From contig NW_020313285.1 of NCBI RefSeq assembly GCF_003265705.1, positions 18,305,068-18,369,067 on the forward strand: a DNA stretch of 64,000 bases. Reading direction: 5' to 3'. Origin of the DNA: Callorhinus ursinus. Taxonomy: Eukaryota > Chordata > Mammalia > Carnivora > Otariidae. Below are positions 1 to 17,050 of this stretch, in pieces. Numbering within the stretch: position 1 is the first letter of the stretch; every line of letters begins with the position of its first letter. Below the pieces are notes generated by a model. The model worked only from the letters and a program-made list of their open reading frames with translations, ran no database searches and had not been told where the DNA came from. A program made the translations under genes and the position numbers.

Positions 1-129
1 TAGGTGGCTCAGTTGTTGGGTGTCTGCCTTCGGCTCAGGTCATGATCCCAGGGTCCTGGGATCGAGCCCCACATCAGGCTCCCTGCTTGTGCTGTCTCGC
101 TGTCAAATAATGAAATCTTTTATAAAAAA
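1..129 (+). mobile_element. Can-SINE, 5' end cut by window
   Basis: Starts within the head ('taggtggctcag'); the tail is 'aaataatgaaatctttt'. Confidence 0.9.
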
Positions 130-139
130 GTACGTAGGA

Positions 140-347
140 GGGGCACCTGGGTGGCTCAGTCGTTTAAGCATCAGCCTTTGGTTCAGGTCATGATCCCAGG
201 GTCCTGGGATCGAGCCCCACATCGAGCTCCCTGCTCTGCCAGAAGCCTGCTTCTCCCTCTCCCACTCCCCCTGCTTGTGTTCCCTCTCTCACGGTCTGTC
301 TCTCTGTCAAATAAATAAATAAAATCTTTAAACAAATAATAGTAAAA
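140..347 (+). mobile_element. Can-SINE, full length
   Basis: Head 'ggggcacctgggtggctcag', TC-rich 3' part and 'aaataaataaataaaatc' tail. Confidence 0.95.
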
Positions 348-544
348 AAATTAATGTTGATTATTATTACTTGAGGGGGTTTCAGGTCAGATAGAGACAA
401 GGATGGGAGATTTTACTGTGTACTTTTAGTTTTTGGATCATGCAATTATTCAGTGTATAAGTTTAAATATGCCTAAGACTTAATAATGCAAATAGATTAA
501 AAAAAAAAACTTACTCTCAGAAGTGGCCCTGCATCACCCAGCCC

Positions 545-935
545 ATCAACTGTGACCTTCTGTACTGACTCCTTGCCTGTTCACTATGCTCTAGTCACCA
601 CTTGCCTCCCCACCTTTCCTCAAAAGGTAGAGCATGCTCTTATCTTAGGGTCACTGCACTTGATCCCACTGCCCACAATTCTCTTCCCCCACATATTCAT
701 GTCTTTGTTCAAAGATCAACTTCTCAGTAAGGCATTTCCTGACCACCTTTATTTTAAAAATAGCTAACTCTCCACCAATCAACCCACTTATACTCCATAG
801 CTTTCCCATCTGACATATTTCTTACATTATACATTTCCCCCACACTTTTAGAATGTTAATTCCCTAAGGGCAGAGACTGTCTCTGGTTCACTGCTATACC
901 TCCAGCACCTAAAAAATATCTGGCATTTGAATGAG
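545..935 (+). mobile_element. L2 LINE 3' end
   Basis: Worn, with 'aaggcatttcctgaccacc' and 'agggcagagactgtctctgg' typical of the L2 3' end. Confidence 0.7.
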
Positions 936-1109
936 TGCAAACGTAAGTCCTTTTAGATGCACTTTACATTAGTATAAAATATAATGTTAATTGCAAGACA
1001 ATACCCAGAAGATCTAACTAGATAAAATATAAAGCTTCTAAACCATAAAATACTATAAACTGACATAAGACAATGCAAAGTGATAGAAATGCTATATAAA
1101 CAACTCCTA

Positions 1110-1485
1110 TAAAAAACCCACTAGACTACAAAATGGATGAACCTTGAAAACATTATGCAAAGTGAAGTAAGCCAGAAACAAAAAGACAAATATTGTATAA
1201 TCCCACTTACAGGAGGTACCCACAGCAGTCCAATTCATAGAGACAGAAAGTAGAACAGTGGTTACAAGGGGCTGGAAGCAGGGAGTATTGATGAGTTATT
1301 GTTTAAAGGGTACAGAGTTTCAGTTTGCAATGATGAAAGATTTCTGGAGATGGTAAGTCGTGGTGATTGCACAGCAGTGCAAATGTACTTAATGCCACGG
1401 AATTGTCTATATAAAAAAGTTAAAAATGGTAATTTTGATGTTACGTATATTTATAACAATTTTTTTAAAAGCCCATTAGAAAGAT
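1110..1485 (+). mobile_element. L1 3' end, old
   Basis: Includes 'agtgaagtaagccagaaaca' and 'ggagatggtaagtcgtggtg', typical of the end of ORF2 and the 3'UTR of old L1. No functional ORF. Confidence 0.75.
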
Positions 1486-2048
1486 GTGCAAAGGAAAACA
1501 AAGCAGGAAATATAAATGGCCAGTAATACATGTAAAAAATGTTCAGGCTTAGAGAATCACTTTTTACCCAGTCTAGAGCAATTAAAAGAACTGATAATAG
1601 CCAATTATGCTAAGACATGGAAAAATATGCAGCACAGCTGCATCTCACACCAGGGTCAAGAGAAAGCAGAATATGAAATTGCATATGGTTAATGACTTTT
1701 GAAAATCTCTGAGAAAGGGGCCAAATGGAACCAACCATTCCCATCTCTAAGCCTTGCTTATTTCCTCTGCCCTATAAAAACTAGGTGCTGTTTCTCCAAA
1801 TGAGCATGCAATTAAATAGCTGGCTCTAGTAAGGAGCCATGTGCCCTGAAACACTAAAATTCTATTCAATGTCAAGAGCCTTTTATGCTTAAACATAAGG
1901 TAAGGTGATCAATGGCGGGGGTACATTTGTTCTCAAGCTCCCTTTGAGGCATAGCTTTTCAGTGGACAAAAAATTTTTTCCTTTTTGCTAAGCACATACT
2001 GTTATATTTCAGTAATTTAAATGTTTTTATCAAAAAGACTACACAACT

Positions 2049-2190
2049 TGGAGTGACTGGGTGGCTCAGTCGGTGTAAGTGTCCGACTCTTGATCTCAGC
2101 TCAGGTCTTGATGTCAGGGTGGTGAGTTCAAGCCCCACACTGCACTCTGCACTGGGCATGGAGCCTACTCAAAAAAAAAAAAAAAAAAAA
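2049..2190 (+). mobile_element. Older Can-SINE (simple tRNA type) with TSD
   Basis: A tRNA-like body followed directly by an A run. Flanked by 'aaaaagactacacaact' on both sides (2032-2048 and 2187-2203). Confidence 0.9.
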
Positions 2191-2348
2191 AGACTACACA
2201 ACTCAAATATTCACAGGGCCTGGTTAAATAAATACAACAGACACCTAGAGTCATAATCCGTCTGGGTAAGGAAGCTACCTATGCAGCAATATAGGAAGAT
2301 CACCAAGACGTTAAATGACAAAGAAAAGTACATAGTTTGTTACCTTAC

Positions 2349-7729
<5,381 letters not shown>

Positions 7730-8082
7730 CTAAAAAAAGGTATTATATTGAATTTGAAATTTAAGAGAGATTAGTTTTATACATTTCATAAACTACAGTC
7801 TGTTCTTAGAAGACCTCTAACTTATTACCTATAAAATCCTAAGGCCATGTAGTATTTTTATAACCCTGTAAAACACTGCAAATGGTTATTCACAGGCTAG
7901 CACAGAAATGTTGCTGTCAATTTTTTCAAAGTATAACTCCTAGGAACACAAGTTTTTAAGGCTTGCCCTACTGAACTTATTACTGGTATAAATTTAAGAG
8001 TTACATCCTACATTTTTAATGCAAAATATATTTAAAATAAACTTATTTAGTCTCTGCCTGCAATTCATTTTTTTTAAAGATA

Positions 8083-8299
8083 TATTTTATTTTTTTTTTT
8101 TTTTAAGATTTTATTTATTTATTTGACAGAGTGAGAGAGAGAGAGAGAGCACAAGTAGGCAGGCAGGCAGGCAGAGGCAGAGGGAGAAGCAGGCTCCCCG
8201 CTGAGCAGGGAGCCCGATGTGGGGCTCGATCCCAGGACCCTGGGATCATGACCTGAGCCGAAGGCAGACGCTTAACCGACTGAGCCACCCAGGCGCCCC
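8083..8299 (-). mobile_element. Can-SINE nested in an older one
   Basis: Flanked by 'aaagatatattt' copies (8077- and 8301-) that belong to the older host SINE. Includes a GGCA tetranucleotide run at 8156-8174. Confidence 0.93.
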
Positions 8300-8515
8300 T
8301 AAAGATATATTTATTTTAAAGAGAGCAGGAGAGAAAGACCACGTGTGCGCACACACATACGCACGTTGAGGAGGGGCAGAGGGAGAGAGTATCTTAAGCA
8401 GACTCTGTGCGGAGCATGGAGACCCATGTGGGGCTTGATCCCATGACCCTGAGATCATGGCTGGAGCCAAAACCAAGAGTCGGAGGCTTAACGGACTGCA
8501 TCACCCAGGCACCCC
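8300..8515 (-). mobile_element. Older Can-SINE, host of the nested copy
   Basis: The body lies right of the younger SINE, ending 'cacccaggcacccc'; its tail is left of it near 8071-8082. Confidence 0.85.
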
Positions 8516-8819
8516 TTTGCCTGCCTTTCTGCTTTCACTAAATACTGACTACTCTCATCTGAATAGTTAGCTGCCACAGTAAACCTCCTGCAAACCAGAG
8601 GGTAGTCAGTCCAAAATAAAGCTACAAAATATAAGATATAAATTTTCCAATACTGAGATTTACCAGTGAAAAATGAGTTGTGATCCAAAGAATATATAAG
8701 AATATTCTTATTTTATGTTTCCATCAATGTAAAATATATAAGATAATAATATCTTTAAGGATAAACAAATGTCCATCCAATCTGCTAAACCAAATAAGGT
8801 ACTTAAATTTAACAGTCCT

Positions 8820-9041
8820 GGGGCGCCTGGGTGGCTCAGTCGGTTAAGCGGCTGCCTTCGGCTCAGGTCATGATCCCAGAGTCCTGGGACTGAGCCCCAC
8901 ATCAGGTTCCTTGCTCGGTAGAGAGTCTGTTTCTCCCTCTCCCTCTCTCTCTGCCTGCCTGCCACTCCCCCTGCTTGTGCTCTCTCTCTGTCTCTCTCTC
9001 TCTGTCAAATAAATAAATAAAATCTTAAAAAAAATAAAAAT
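8820..9041 (+). mobile_element. Can-SINE with perfect TSD
   Basis: 15-bp exact duplication 'aaatttaacagtcct' at 8805-8819 and 9042-9056. In SKP1 intron 1. Confidence 0.96.
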
Positions 9042-11164
9042 AAATTTAACAGTCCTTTTTATCTTTCATTACTGACTGCCCAGGTGCCCAAGTTTGAGTT
9101 CTGCTAAGATTCTCATAGAAATTATGTGTTTCTTGCTTCAAAAACGTATTTACTAACTCAGATTAATTCCGAGTCATTGGGAAAAAGGTACCTCTTAGAT
9201 AAAAATTAGTTAAGCAATTAACTACAAAGGACGTGAGTTCTAGCAAAAACCACTTCTTTAAAATTAAAAGTTCTAAGCCATCAATTTATCTTCAGATTCT
9301 TGAGGGAAGGAGGAAGGGCAGCAATACCTGACTCTAACGATTACTTCATGATCCCTTCAAATATCAAATATAGATTTTAAAGGCCCATGCTTCTCAGGTA
9401 TTCATAATCCTGCAATGTCACTATTAACTCAAGAGTGTAGAATTTGGCATTTAAAACATTCACTGCACCTATTTTAGGATCAAAGCCTCCATTAAATCAG
9501 TTAAAATATTCATTCTGCTTTTCTTACGCAATTATCTCCATTCCCCAAATAAGCTGTTAGAGAAAGGAAGCAAAAAGGTAAAGCTATGTTTTAAAATCAG
9601 CCACTGAAACATCCTCTCACTCATCCATGGTTGGAGAGATTCAGATTTCACTTTTCAGTTCACAAATATGTCTGTTCCTCCATGTTGCTTAGAGCTTGCC
9701 AATAATGCAGTTGTCCTATTCAATGGAGAAGGGCCAGAGCAGAGGACCTTCCCTGTGACAAGGCAGTAACAAAAGGTATCTCCCAAAGAAATATTTTAAC
9801 ATGAACCCAATTTTTAATTATAAAACATTCTACGTTCTTTTTATATTCCATGGTACTGGAATGACTACAGAAAGACAAGTCTGGCAATACAGTTGATAAA
9901 ATTACTTTTAAGCACGATGACCATTTCATATTTCTTTCAAATAACTCATGGTAAATAACCACATCTGCTTAGTCACAGTCAAATTCCTGTATTAAGTTAC
10001 TCTTTAGGGAGTTGAGATCTCATTAAATAAGCAGGGAGGCAAAGGGTTAATCTGTAATTGAAGGCACTCTGTGATCCCAAACTTAATACTCAAAGAGAAG
10101 TTTCTTTTAATGTCATAGAGCTAGAATTCAGTGCAAAACTGTAATGATAATGGACGAGATTTTGATTTGACATGCTTTCAGGACAATTCCTTAAGTTCCT
10201 TATCTTGAAAATCAATCACCCTCCATGACCAGCATGAAGTAGATTCTATCAACAACGTAAAGAAAAACCTGTGTTTTCAGTGACCCGAATTCTGACACCT
10301 TTTTGAAAGCAGAATGGACAAGTCTGCATTGCTCTACGACACAGATACATTCTATTGTGAGGCTCTGATGAAAAATTCATGACCCCAAAAGCCAAACCTG
10401 AGATCTTTATCCAGGTGAACCTCCAATTCCTGTAAAACTTAAAGTGTCTGGCTTTGAAAGAGTTGGGCCTCCTAAAAGTCACGCCACTACGATAAGAACA
10501 TCTGCTATTTCAACAGTTGTTTCACCAACTCCAAGCTATGGCAAAATAATGGAGAGAGCAATTCTGAAGAAGCAAGCAGCCTGCTGGGCAAACATGCGGC
10601 CCAAGCACAGTTAGCCGGGACCGGTGACTAGTGACGCCAGATAAAAGGAAGAGAAAGGATGGGAGCGAAAAATCCAGCGCTCCCATGCTCCCACCGCCAC
10701 GCTCCTTCCGGACACCGAAACAACAAACACGCACACACGCCCACGCTCACGACAGCCTAGGGACCTCCACTGAAAGCCCCGCCGCCACCCCCGCCCTGGG
10801 TCCCCGAGGCCGGCAGGCTCAGGGCCAAGGGAGGCTCCGGGCCGCAGCCTGGGCCTTGCAACCGAGCTCCGCGCAGGCGGACACTCGCCCCGTGCGAAAA
10901 AGGACCAATTCCCGGCCCGGCTCACACCTTCTCCCGCCCGCCCTCCCGCCCCGGCGCCCACGAGGCGCCGTGAGGACGCGCGGCCAGGAGAGGGGCCCGC
11001 CGGCACCTCCCGAGAACAGGGTCCGCGACGGGTTCCACTGGGCCTGAGGGAGGCCAGGCCCAGGTGCCTCCCGCCTCCGGCAGGCCAAAGCCGCAACGGT
11101 GCGGCCACCCAGCTGGCAATCCACGGCGCCACCGCCCCTTCCCGCTCGGTCGGCGGCCACTCAC

Positions 11165-11256
11165 GGTGCTCGGTCTCAGGCAGACTGCGGGCTGTAGGCT
11201 GACAAGAACAGAGCGGCCGCAGAGAAGAGAAAAGAAAGGCGGAGAACAAGGCCACT
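11165..11256 (-). other. SKP1: SKP1 exon 1, non-coding
   Basis: The minus strand from about 11256 (about 30 nt below the TATA-like box) to donor ACC|GTGAGT at 11164/11165. It contains no ATG. The sequence, rich in CTTTTCTCTT followed by GCGGCCGCTCTG, agrees with the human SKP1 leader as I recall it. The start site is inferred from the TATA spacing. Confidence 0.75.
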
Positions 11257-11281
11257 ACGGCGGCGCGGCGCGGCGTCGGCC

Positions 11282-11287
11282 TTTATA
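11282..11287 (-). promoter_or_regulatory. SKP1: TATA-like box of SKP1
   Basis: TATAAA on the minus strand ('tttata' on +), embedded in a CpG island about 30 nt upstream of the inferred start. This combination is uncommon for a housekeeping gene. Confidence 0.6.
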
Positions 11288-11294
11288 GGAGCGG

Positions 11295-11304
11295 GCGCAG
11301 GCGC
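11295..11304. promoter_or_regulatory. NRF1-like site GCGCAGGCGC
   Basis: Close to the NRF1 palindrome GCGCATGCGC, immediately upstream of the SKP1 TATA-like box. Such sites are typical of CpG-island promoters; binding is inferred. Confidence 0.45.
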
Positions 11305-12799
11305 CGAGGACCCCGGGGCCCGTGGCGTCACAGAGCCGGCGGGGCTGGCCGCCGAGATCGCCTGACGCAGGCGGAGGACGGCGGGGCTGACAGGCGGCCG
11401 GCGCGATGGCGCGGGGGCGGGGCTTCGTTCTTACCCCCACCCGCCCCCCGTGCCCCACCCGCCCCCACCCCCGCAAGCGCGTTTCGCTGTCCTGAAAGCA
11501 GGAACGCGGGACTGGCTGGGGTACTCCGCAGCCTGCAAGGGTCCTTCAGGCAGGGGCTGGCCTAAACCGAATTAAAGACCCCAGCCCTGAAAAGCCTAGA
11601 AACTGCGAGTGGGTGTGTGGCGCGGAGGGGTTAGTGTTGGGGAGGGGCTGTAGCTCTCCCTTCATGACGGGGAAAAGAGCCCCGGAAGAATGACAGATGG
11701 GCAATGGCAGTCACCGCTCTGAGATTCCTCTCGGGGCCTCGGTGACATCCCCTGAGCCCAGCATGCGTTAGCTCACTGTCCACAATAACCCATGAGGTGA
11801 AGTGTTGTTGCCCTTTCCCAGCTTTATGCCTCAGAACAGAGTCAGAACAACACAGTGTAGTGCTGTTCAGCCTTGTTTCCTACCGTTGTTTTCTGAAGAG
11901 GCCTCCAGGCCACAAGAACCATTGTTGCCGCAAAACCCCAAGTCTGGAAAGGTCTCTCTAGCAGCGAAAATCCATTCACTCAGCAGTCGTGTACTGAGTA
12001 CCGAGTACTGAGTACTGAGCAAACGTGTGTGTGAGGCAGTGCTGCGGGATTCTGGGGGGAACCAGGCAGCCAGGGTGCAGCGTGCACAGAACTCTTGCAT
12101 GGGATGCTCCCTGAAGTCGGCTGGGTCCATGGGATGAAGCCAACGCTAAGGGAGAGGGGTTACGGTTTGTGGCAAAACACTGCCCCCCCCAGCCCCATGC
12201 CATCCAGTCAGGGGCTCTCTGTGGGACTCCACCCTATTGCTGCTGGGTGAACATTGTCACCCCTCCCTAGGTGACTGAGGCGCCTGTCTCACCTAACCAC
12301 CAGGCATGTGATGGGATTCCAGATGCCAGGGAGACAAAAGACACTTCCACACAGGGCCCCCTAAAGAAACCAGAGGCCTGCAGCTCTTCTGGGATGGGAC
12401 TGCGCAGAGAGGCCAAGCAGCTTCTTGGGTTACCAGGTCTTTGTCTACAAGCTGTGGTATCCAGTGTCGGTCAGGTGCAGCCGCTGATGGCAAGGAGATG
12501 AAAGGACCTACAGCTCTCATACTTTTTTCCCCGCAACACAGCCCTGCCCTCTGCAGCTCAGGACTCAGGTCCCCTAGGCAAGGCCCACTGCAACCCCTTT
12601 GCTCCCTTGCCCGTGGCATACAAGGTAGCACCTTGCAAACTCTTGTTAAACATCCTGAGCAGGAAGGACTGAGCAATGCCCGGTCACACACCCAGCCTGA
12701 GGACCCAGCATGAAGAACGGTAGTTTTCCAAACATGTCTGGGGACCCCCCCCCCAATGTTAGAATCACCAAGAGATGCTTGTTTTTAAAATGCATTTCA

Positions 12800-12985
12800 T
12801 TTATTCATATATACTCTTATATTCATAAATTATCTCAGGAAAGATACACAAGAAATTGTTCATCTCATGGGGAAAGGGCCTAGGTGACTGGGGTACAGGG
12901 GTTGGGGTGATTTGTTCACTTTATGCCCTTTTCTACCTTTTGGATTTCGAGCCATATGAATATATTACATATTCAAAAATGTTTT
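12800..12985 (+). mobile_element. L1 3'UTR fragment
   Basis: Worn match to an L1MA-type end ('gccatatgaatatattacat', 'ggtgactggggtacaggggt'), inside the MER5-like element. Confidence 0.55.
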
Positions 12986-12990
12986 ACTTA

Positions 12991-13177
12991 GGGGCACCTG
13001 GGTGGCTTAGTCAGTTAAGTGTCTCCCTTTGGCTCAGGTCATGATTCCAGGGTTCTGGGATTGAGTCCCACATGGGGCTCCCTGCTCAATGGGGAGCCTG
13101 CTTCTCCCTCTCCCTCTGCCACTCCCTGTACTTGTGCTCTCTCACTATGTCTGTCAAATGAATAAATAAAATCTTTT
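12991..13177 (+). mobile_element. Can-SINE whose tail hosts a second one
   Basis: Own flanks 'aaaaatgttttactt' (left) and 'aaaaatgttttattt' (right, after 13381). Its A-rich tail was the target for the element at 13178-13365. Confidence 0.94.
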
Positions 13178-13365
13178 TTTAAAGATTTTATTTATTTATT
13201 TGAGAGAGAGAATGAGAGATAGAGAGCATGAGAGGGAAGAGGGTCAGAGGGAGAAGCAGACTCCCTGCTGAGCAGGGAGCCCGATGTGGGACTCGATCCC
13301 GGGACTCCAGGATCATGACCTGAGCCGAAGGCAGTCGTCCAACCAACTGAGCCACCCAGGCGCCC
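13178..13365 (-). mobile_element. Can-SINE nested in a SINE tail
   Basis: Exact 16-bp TSD 'ataaataaaatctttt' at 13162-13177 and 13366-13381, made from the host SINE tail. Confidence 0.94.
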
Positions 13366-13854
13366 ATAAATAAAATCTTTTAAAAAAAAATGTTTTATTT
13401 GGAAAAATAATTGGCATCAAGTCAAGAAAAATGCAGATTCCTGGGTCCACTCTCGATCTAATGAATCTGATGCCCTGGCGGCAGATTTTTCTGCCTTTTA
13501 AACAAGCTCTCCAAGTGATTCTTCAGCCCAGGGTAATTGAGAAACCTCTGTAGTAGGGTCTCAGTGATTAATTACTGCTAAGAGGGGGCCAGCAGTGTCT
13601 GTCAAAGGTGACTCATTTAGCCCCACACTTTCTAAATCAGCCCTCCGTCCTTCAAACTCTCCTCTCAGGATGGACAAGACTGTTACAGGACTGTCGGGTG
13701 CAGGCTGGTGACCACTCATCCCCACTCATTTATCCATAATCACCAGCCCAGGTCAGGAAGGACCGGCCCCCATAGAGTCCCCTTGGTGAGTAAGAGTGCG
13801 AGGAAAGGGGGGTTCTTCTGGCTTCAAAGCTGGCCGTGTAATCAAAGCTCTTTG

Positions 13855-13985
13855 TTCTACAGAGGAAGGAAATAAAATCAAAGAGAAGAGACATTCCCAC
13901 TGTCACACAGCCACTGTGGAACAAGGTTGAGGCTCCAGCCCCAGTTATATTGCTGCCACCACAGCCCAGATACTGAATTTTAGCT
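13855..13985 (-). mobile_element. MIR SINE fragment
   Basis: 'cccactgtcacacagccact' is the complemented MIR core. Confidence 0.6.
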
Positions 13986-14434
13986 ACATCCCTCAAATGC
14001 CAGGAATATTTTCTGATTTACTACTGTTTCCAGCATACTACTTGCAGGGAAGCTAAAGGGCTCGCATTCAAGTCCAGGTGGGAAAATCTGCTCTTTATGG
14101 TGAATTCATTTCCAGAGATTATCTCCCTTTGTAAATTAAGTTTCACTGTTGTTCAAGTCTTCACCGGAGAATTCCTATGAGGGCCAGCTCTCTCAGTGCA
14201 TCTAAAATGGGACTTTGCTGCCCAAAAGTCAGTTCACACTCCCTTTGTCAGGCACATACCCATGGGACAGACTGAACTCTGGAGGTGTGTTCCAGCCCAT
14301 AGGACAGCATGTAAGCTAAAAAGTAATCCAGTCCCCACAAGATCTCTGACCTTCCTTCTTCCTTTTTCCAAACTCTAAGCCTTCCATCTAAAAATCAGAC
14401 CACCTTATTACTCCAGAAGAGAGAGCGCTGAAAG

Positions 14435-14460
14435 AAAAAAAAAAAAAAAAAAAAAAAAAA
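14435..14460. repeat. Orphan poly(A) run
   Basis: 26 uninterrupted As preceded by 'gaaag', with no SINE or L1 body to its left that I can identify. Confidence 0.9.
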
Positions 14461-14530
14461 GTCAAATTCTTGGATCTTGATTTGCAAAATGAACTCTTAG
14501 AATAAATCGACTCTTTAGAGCAAGAAGGTT

Positions 14531-14734
14531 TGTTTTTTTTTTTAAAGATTTTATTTATTTATTTGACAGAGAGAGACACACAGCGGGAGAGGGAACACAA
14601 GCAGGGGGAGTGGAAGAGGGAGAAGCAGGCTTCCCACTGAGCAGGGAGCCCGATGCGGGGCTCGATCCCAGGACGCTGGGATCATGACCTGAACCGAAGG
14701 CAGACGCTTAACGACTGAGCCACCCAGGCGCCCC
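14531..14734 (-). mobile_element. Can-SINE with TSD
   Basis: Flanked by 'caagaaggttt' on both sides; head 'cacccaggcgcccc'. Confidence 0.95.
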
Positions 14735-15769
14735 AAGAAGGTTTTTTTGGAGCACTGAAAGCCCAGGAGCTGAAGGACTCAAATCTTGAATTGTATACCA
14801 GCAACAGCAGAGTTAGGAAAAAGAAAGTATGATGACACCAGAACCAATTTTCCAAAAGGACAGGGGTCGGGGGGAAATTGCAGCAAAGAGAGCATTGCAG
14901 TTAGCTACTGTGGGGTGGGTCTCTGAGAAAGGACTCTCTCCCACCCCCTTCCCCCATCCTCTCTGCACAGGGATAGGGAGAGCTTAGGAACACCAGAAAG
15001 TTTTGCAGGCTCTGAGAGCAGAGAGAATCTATACCCTGGTCTGTGAGAAAGGTCTAAAGTCTTCCATGATGAGAAAATACAGATCAGTTAAGTAGAAATA
15101 GCAGCTGGGTGTGCCTAGGCAAGTAGGCCTGAAAGTGTCTCAGGCTCATGCCTAATGTGTAGGGATCCCAGAGACCCTCTAAATGTGTTCTGAAGCCCTA
15201 AAACAGCATGGAAGTTGCTCAAAGAGGGGATAGATGACCAGGAAGGGGCTTGTGCGATGTAATCAAAGGAACTTAGGTGACCCTAGATGAACCTACACTG
15301 TCCAAGCCAGAAGCCATGCCACCACAGAGCAGAAACCAAGGATGACAAGTCACAACCAGCCAGGGTGGGGTGTGCCTGCCTCCCTGAGCAGTACAGGAGA
15401 TGGATGATGACCAATGACCAGACAACCTCCAACCCTCACCACCCACTCCATGCCATGACCACGTAAGCTCTGCAGGATGGAGCTCTGACCCTAGACAGAA
15501 GAGGGACTAGCACCCTCAATGTGACTGAGTGTACCCCTGAAATGCCTGAATGATCATACACTCACTTGACTGACTGTGCCAGGAAGTAAGCACATTGAAT
15601 TTCTGCTATCAAATGGAATAGATGGACAGAAAGTAAGAAAATAAAAGACCTATCGTTTTGGCATACCCACATTTTCTGACTTTAAAATTGCATACGGCCC
15701 CCACAGGTGCACAGGGATCCCGCAGACCTGCTGCTGCCCGCTTGTCACCCACATCCTGTGTCATCAGGG

Positions 15770-15860
15770 TGGGGTCTGTGGCTTCCTCAGTCTTCTTATC
15801 TGTAGGATGGGGCTTATAGCAGTACCTGCCTCGCAGGACTGTTGTGAAAATTAATTATTT
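15770..15860 (+). mobile_element. MIR SINE fragment
   Basis: 'cttatctgtaggatggggct' then 'ctcgcaggactgttgtgaaa', the MIR core to tail. Confidence 0.7.
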
Positions 15861-16475
15861 CAGTCACCAGGAGGACCAAACTTAATAGCTTTGCCATACC
15901 AAGTGTTGGCAAGGACGAACAATTGCAGGTCTCCCACGTAGCTGGTGGGAGTGCCGGCTGGCACACCAGAACACTGGCAGTATCTACTAAAGCTAAACAT
16001 ACATATACCCAATGGCTCAGTAATGCCAATCACGGACAAATGCCCAACAGGAATACGTTCTAATGTCCACCAAAAACGTATGTTTAAGAATGTTCACAGC
16101 AAATCCATCAACTGTAAATGAAAAAATAACCTCGTATATTCCCCCAGTGGAAGAGTAAACAGCACAGAAAAAGAAACTACTGACCTCCACAACGGCATGG
16201 ATGAATCTCACAGACATAATGTTGAACGAAAGAAGCTTGCTGCAGGAGTACTTACTGTGTGAGTCTGCTGAAATGAAGACTGAAAACAGGCAAAAACTAA
16301 TTTAGAGAAGATAGCAGAGTATTTACCTTTAGCAGATGAGGGAAGCTTCTGCAATGCTAGAAATTCTCTGACCTTGATCCAGGTGATAGTTCCATGAGTG
16401 TGTGCATATATAAAAATTCACCAAGCAGTACTCATATTTGTGTACTGCATACGAGTAATAGATCAAGTTTTTAAA
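15860..16475 (+). mobile_element. L1 ORF2 end and 3'UTR, old
   Basis: Includes 'ggtgggagtgccggctgg' (ORF2 end), 'tggatgaatctcacagacat' and 'aaaaattcaccaagcagt' (3'UTR). Multiple breaks; inactive. Confidence 0.75.
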
Positions 16476-16959
16476 AATGGGGAGAGGGGCATACAATGTG
16501 ACAATGTATGCTGCATGCTTAGCATGGTGCCAGTGTCAATTCCTCAAGGAACTTTGAGCCCCTGTAGCCTCTCCTTTCACATGGTTGCCCAACCGTTCAC
16601 AGCCAAGGCTGTAGGAGCAATGCAAGATGTTGGGAAGGAAGGTGGGAGATAGTTGCCAGGCTCCTCTGCCCAGGGAGGACTTACCTACACAGGGCTCAAG
16701 AGTCCAACTGAGGCCTTGGACAAAGCTGCAGAGAGGGCCACTCATCGGCTTCCTCGCTTTTACCTCAGCCAGCCAGTGCAGGGCCCTCCCCTGGTAGCCT
16801 ATGGACCCATCCTCGGGAAGCTGCTATGGAAGCTCTGCGCAGAAGTGGAATCCACACCTAAATGGAAGAGGAGAAATCTTCCCGACCCATATCTGTGCCT
16901 GACACCATCAGAGACTCATGGGTCCAGGCTGTACTGAAGGGTTATCAAACCAGTGAGCT

Positions 16960-17050
16960 TGCCCATGAAGCTGAGATGGCTTCTTATTTACGTAACCTGT
17001 CCCAGGCCACACAGCAGGGGAGGTGGGACTGAACCACGGATGAGTCAAAG
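16960..17050 (-). mobile_element. MIR SINE fragment
   Basis: 'cccaggccacacagcagggg' then 'ggtgggactgaacca', complemented MIR. Confidence 0.65.

Larger units (their letters stand above)
1..2348 (-). other. SKP1: SKP1 intron 3 (partial)
   Basis: Intronic. It holds Can-SINEs at 1-129, 140-347 and 2049-2190, an L2 relic (545-935) and an L1 3' fragment (1110-1485). I recognise nothing in about 350-540, 940-1105 and 1490-2030. Confidence 0.85.
7730..11164 (-). other. SKP1: SKP1 intron 1
   Basis: 3.4 kb, with nested Can-SINEs at 8083-8515 and one at 8820-9041. About 9057-10600 shows no repeat or exon I can name. The right end enters the CpG island. Confidence 0.8.
10680..11480. promoter_or_regulatory. 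SKP1: CpG-island promoter of SKP1
   Basis: Dense CpG and GC-rich DNA covering SKP1 exon 1, the start of intron 1 and about 200 bp upstream, bounded by AT-rich sequence. Long ORFs on both strands here are open only because stop codons are rare in GC-rich DNA. Confidence 0.85.
12722..13550 (+). mobile_element. MER5-like hAT element split by later insertions
   Basis: The left part, 12722-12795 ('agaatcaccaagagatgctt'), and right part, 13425-13550 ('aaaaatgcagattcctgggt'), are separated by an L1 3' fragment (12800-12985) and two nested Can-SINEs. Family by motif only. Confidence 0.6.

Noticed and set aside
8820..9000. tRNA gene signal in SINE heads
   Set aside because: The heads derive from a tRNA but lack a foldable acceptor stem and are followed by the SINE body; they are not tRNA genes.
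10611..11255. 214-codon minus-strand frame, and plus-strand 138-codon frame 10631-11047, at the SKP1 CpG island
   Set aside because: Same GC artefact; they overlap the non-coding SKP1 exon 1 and intron 1 start, and show no family resemblance.
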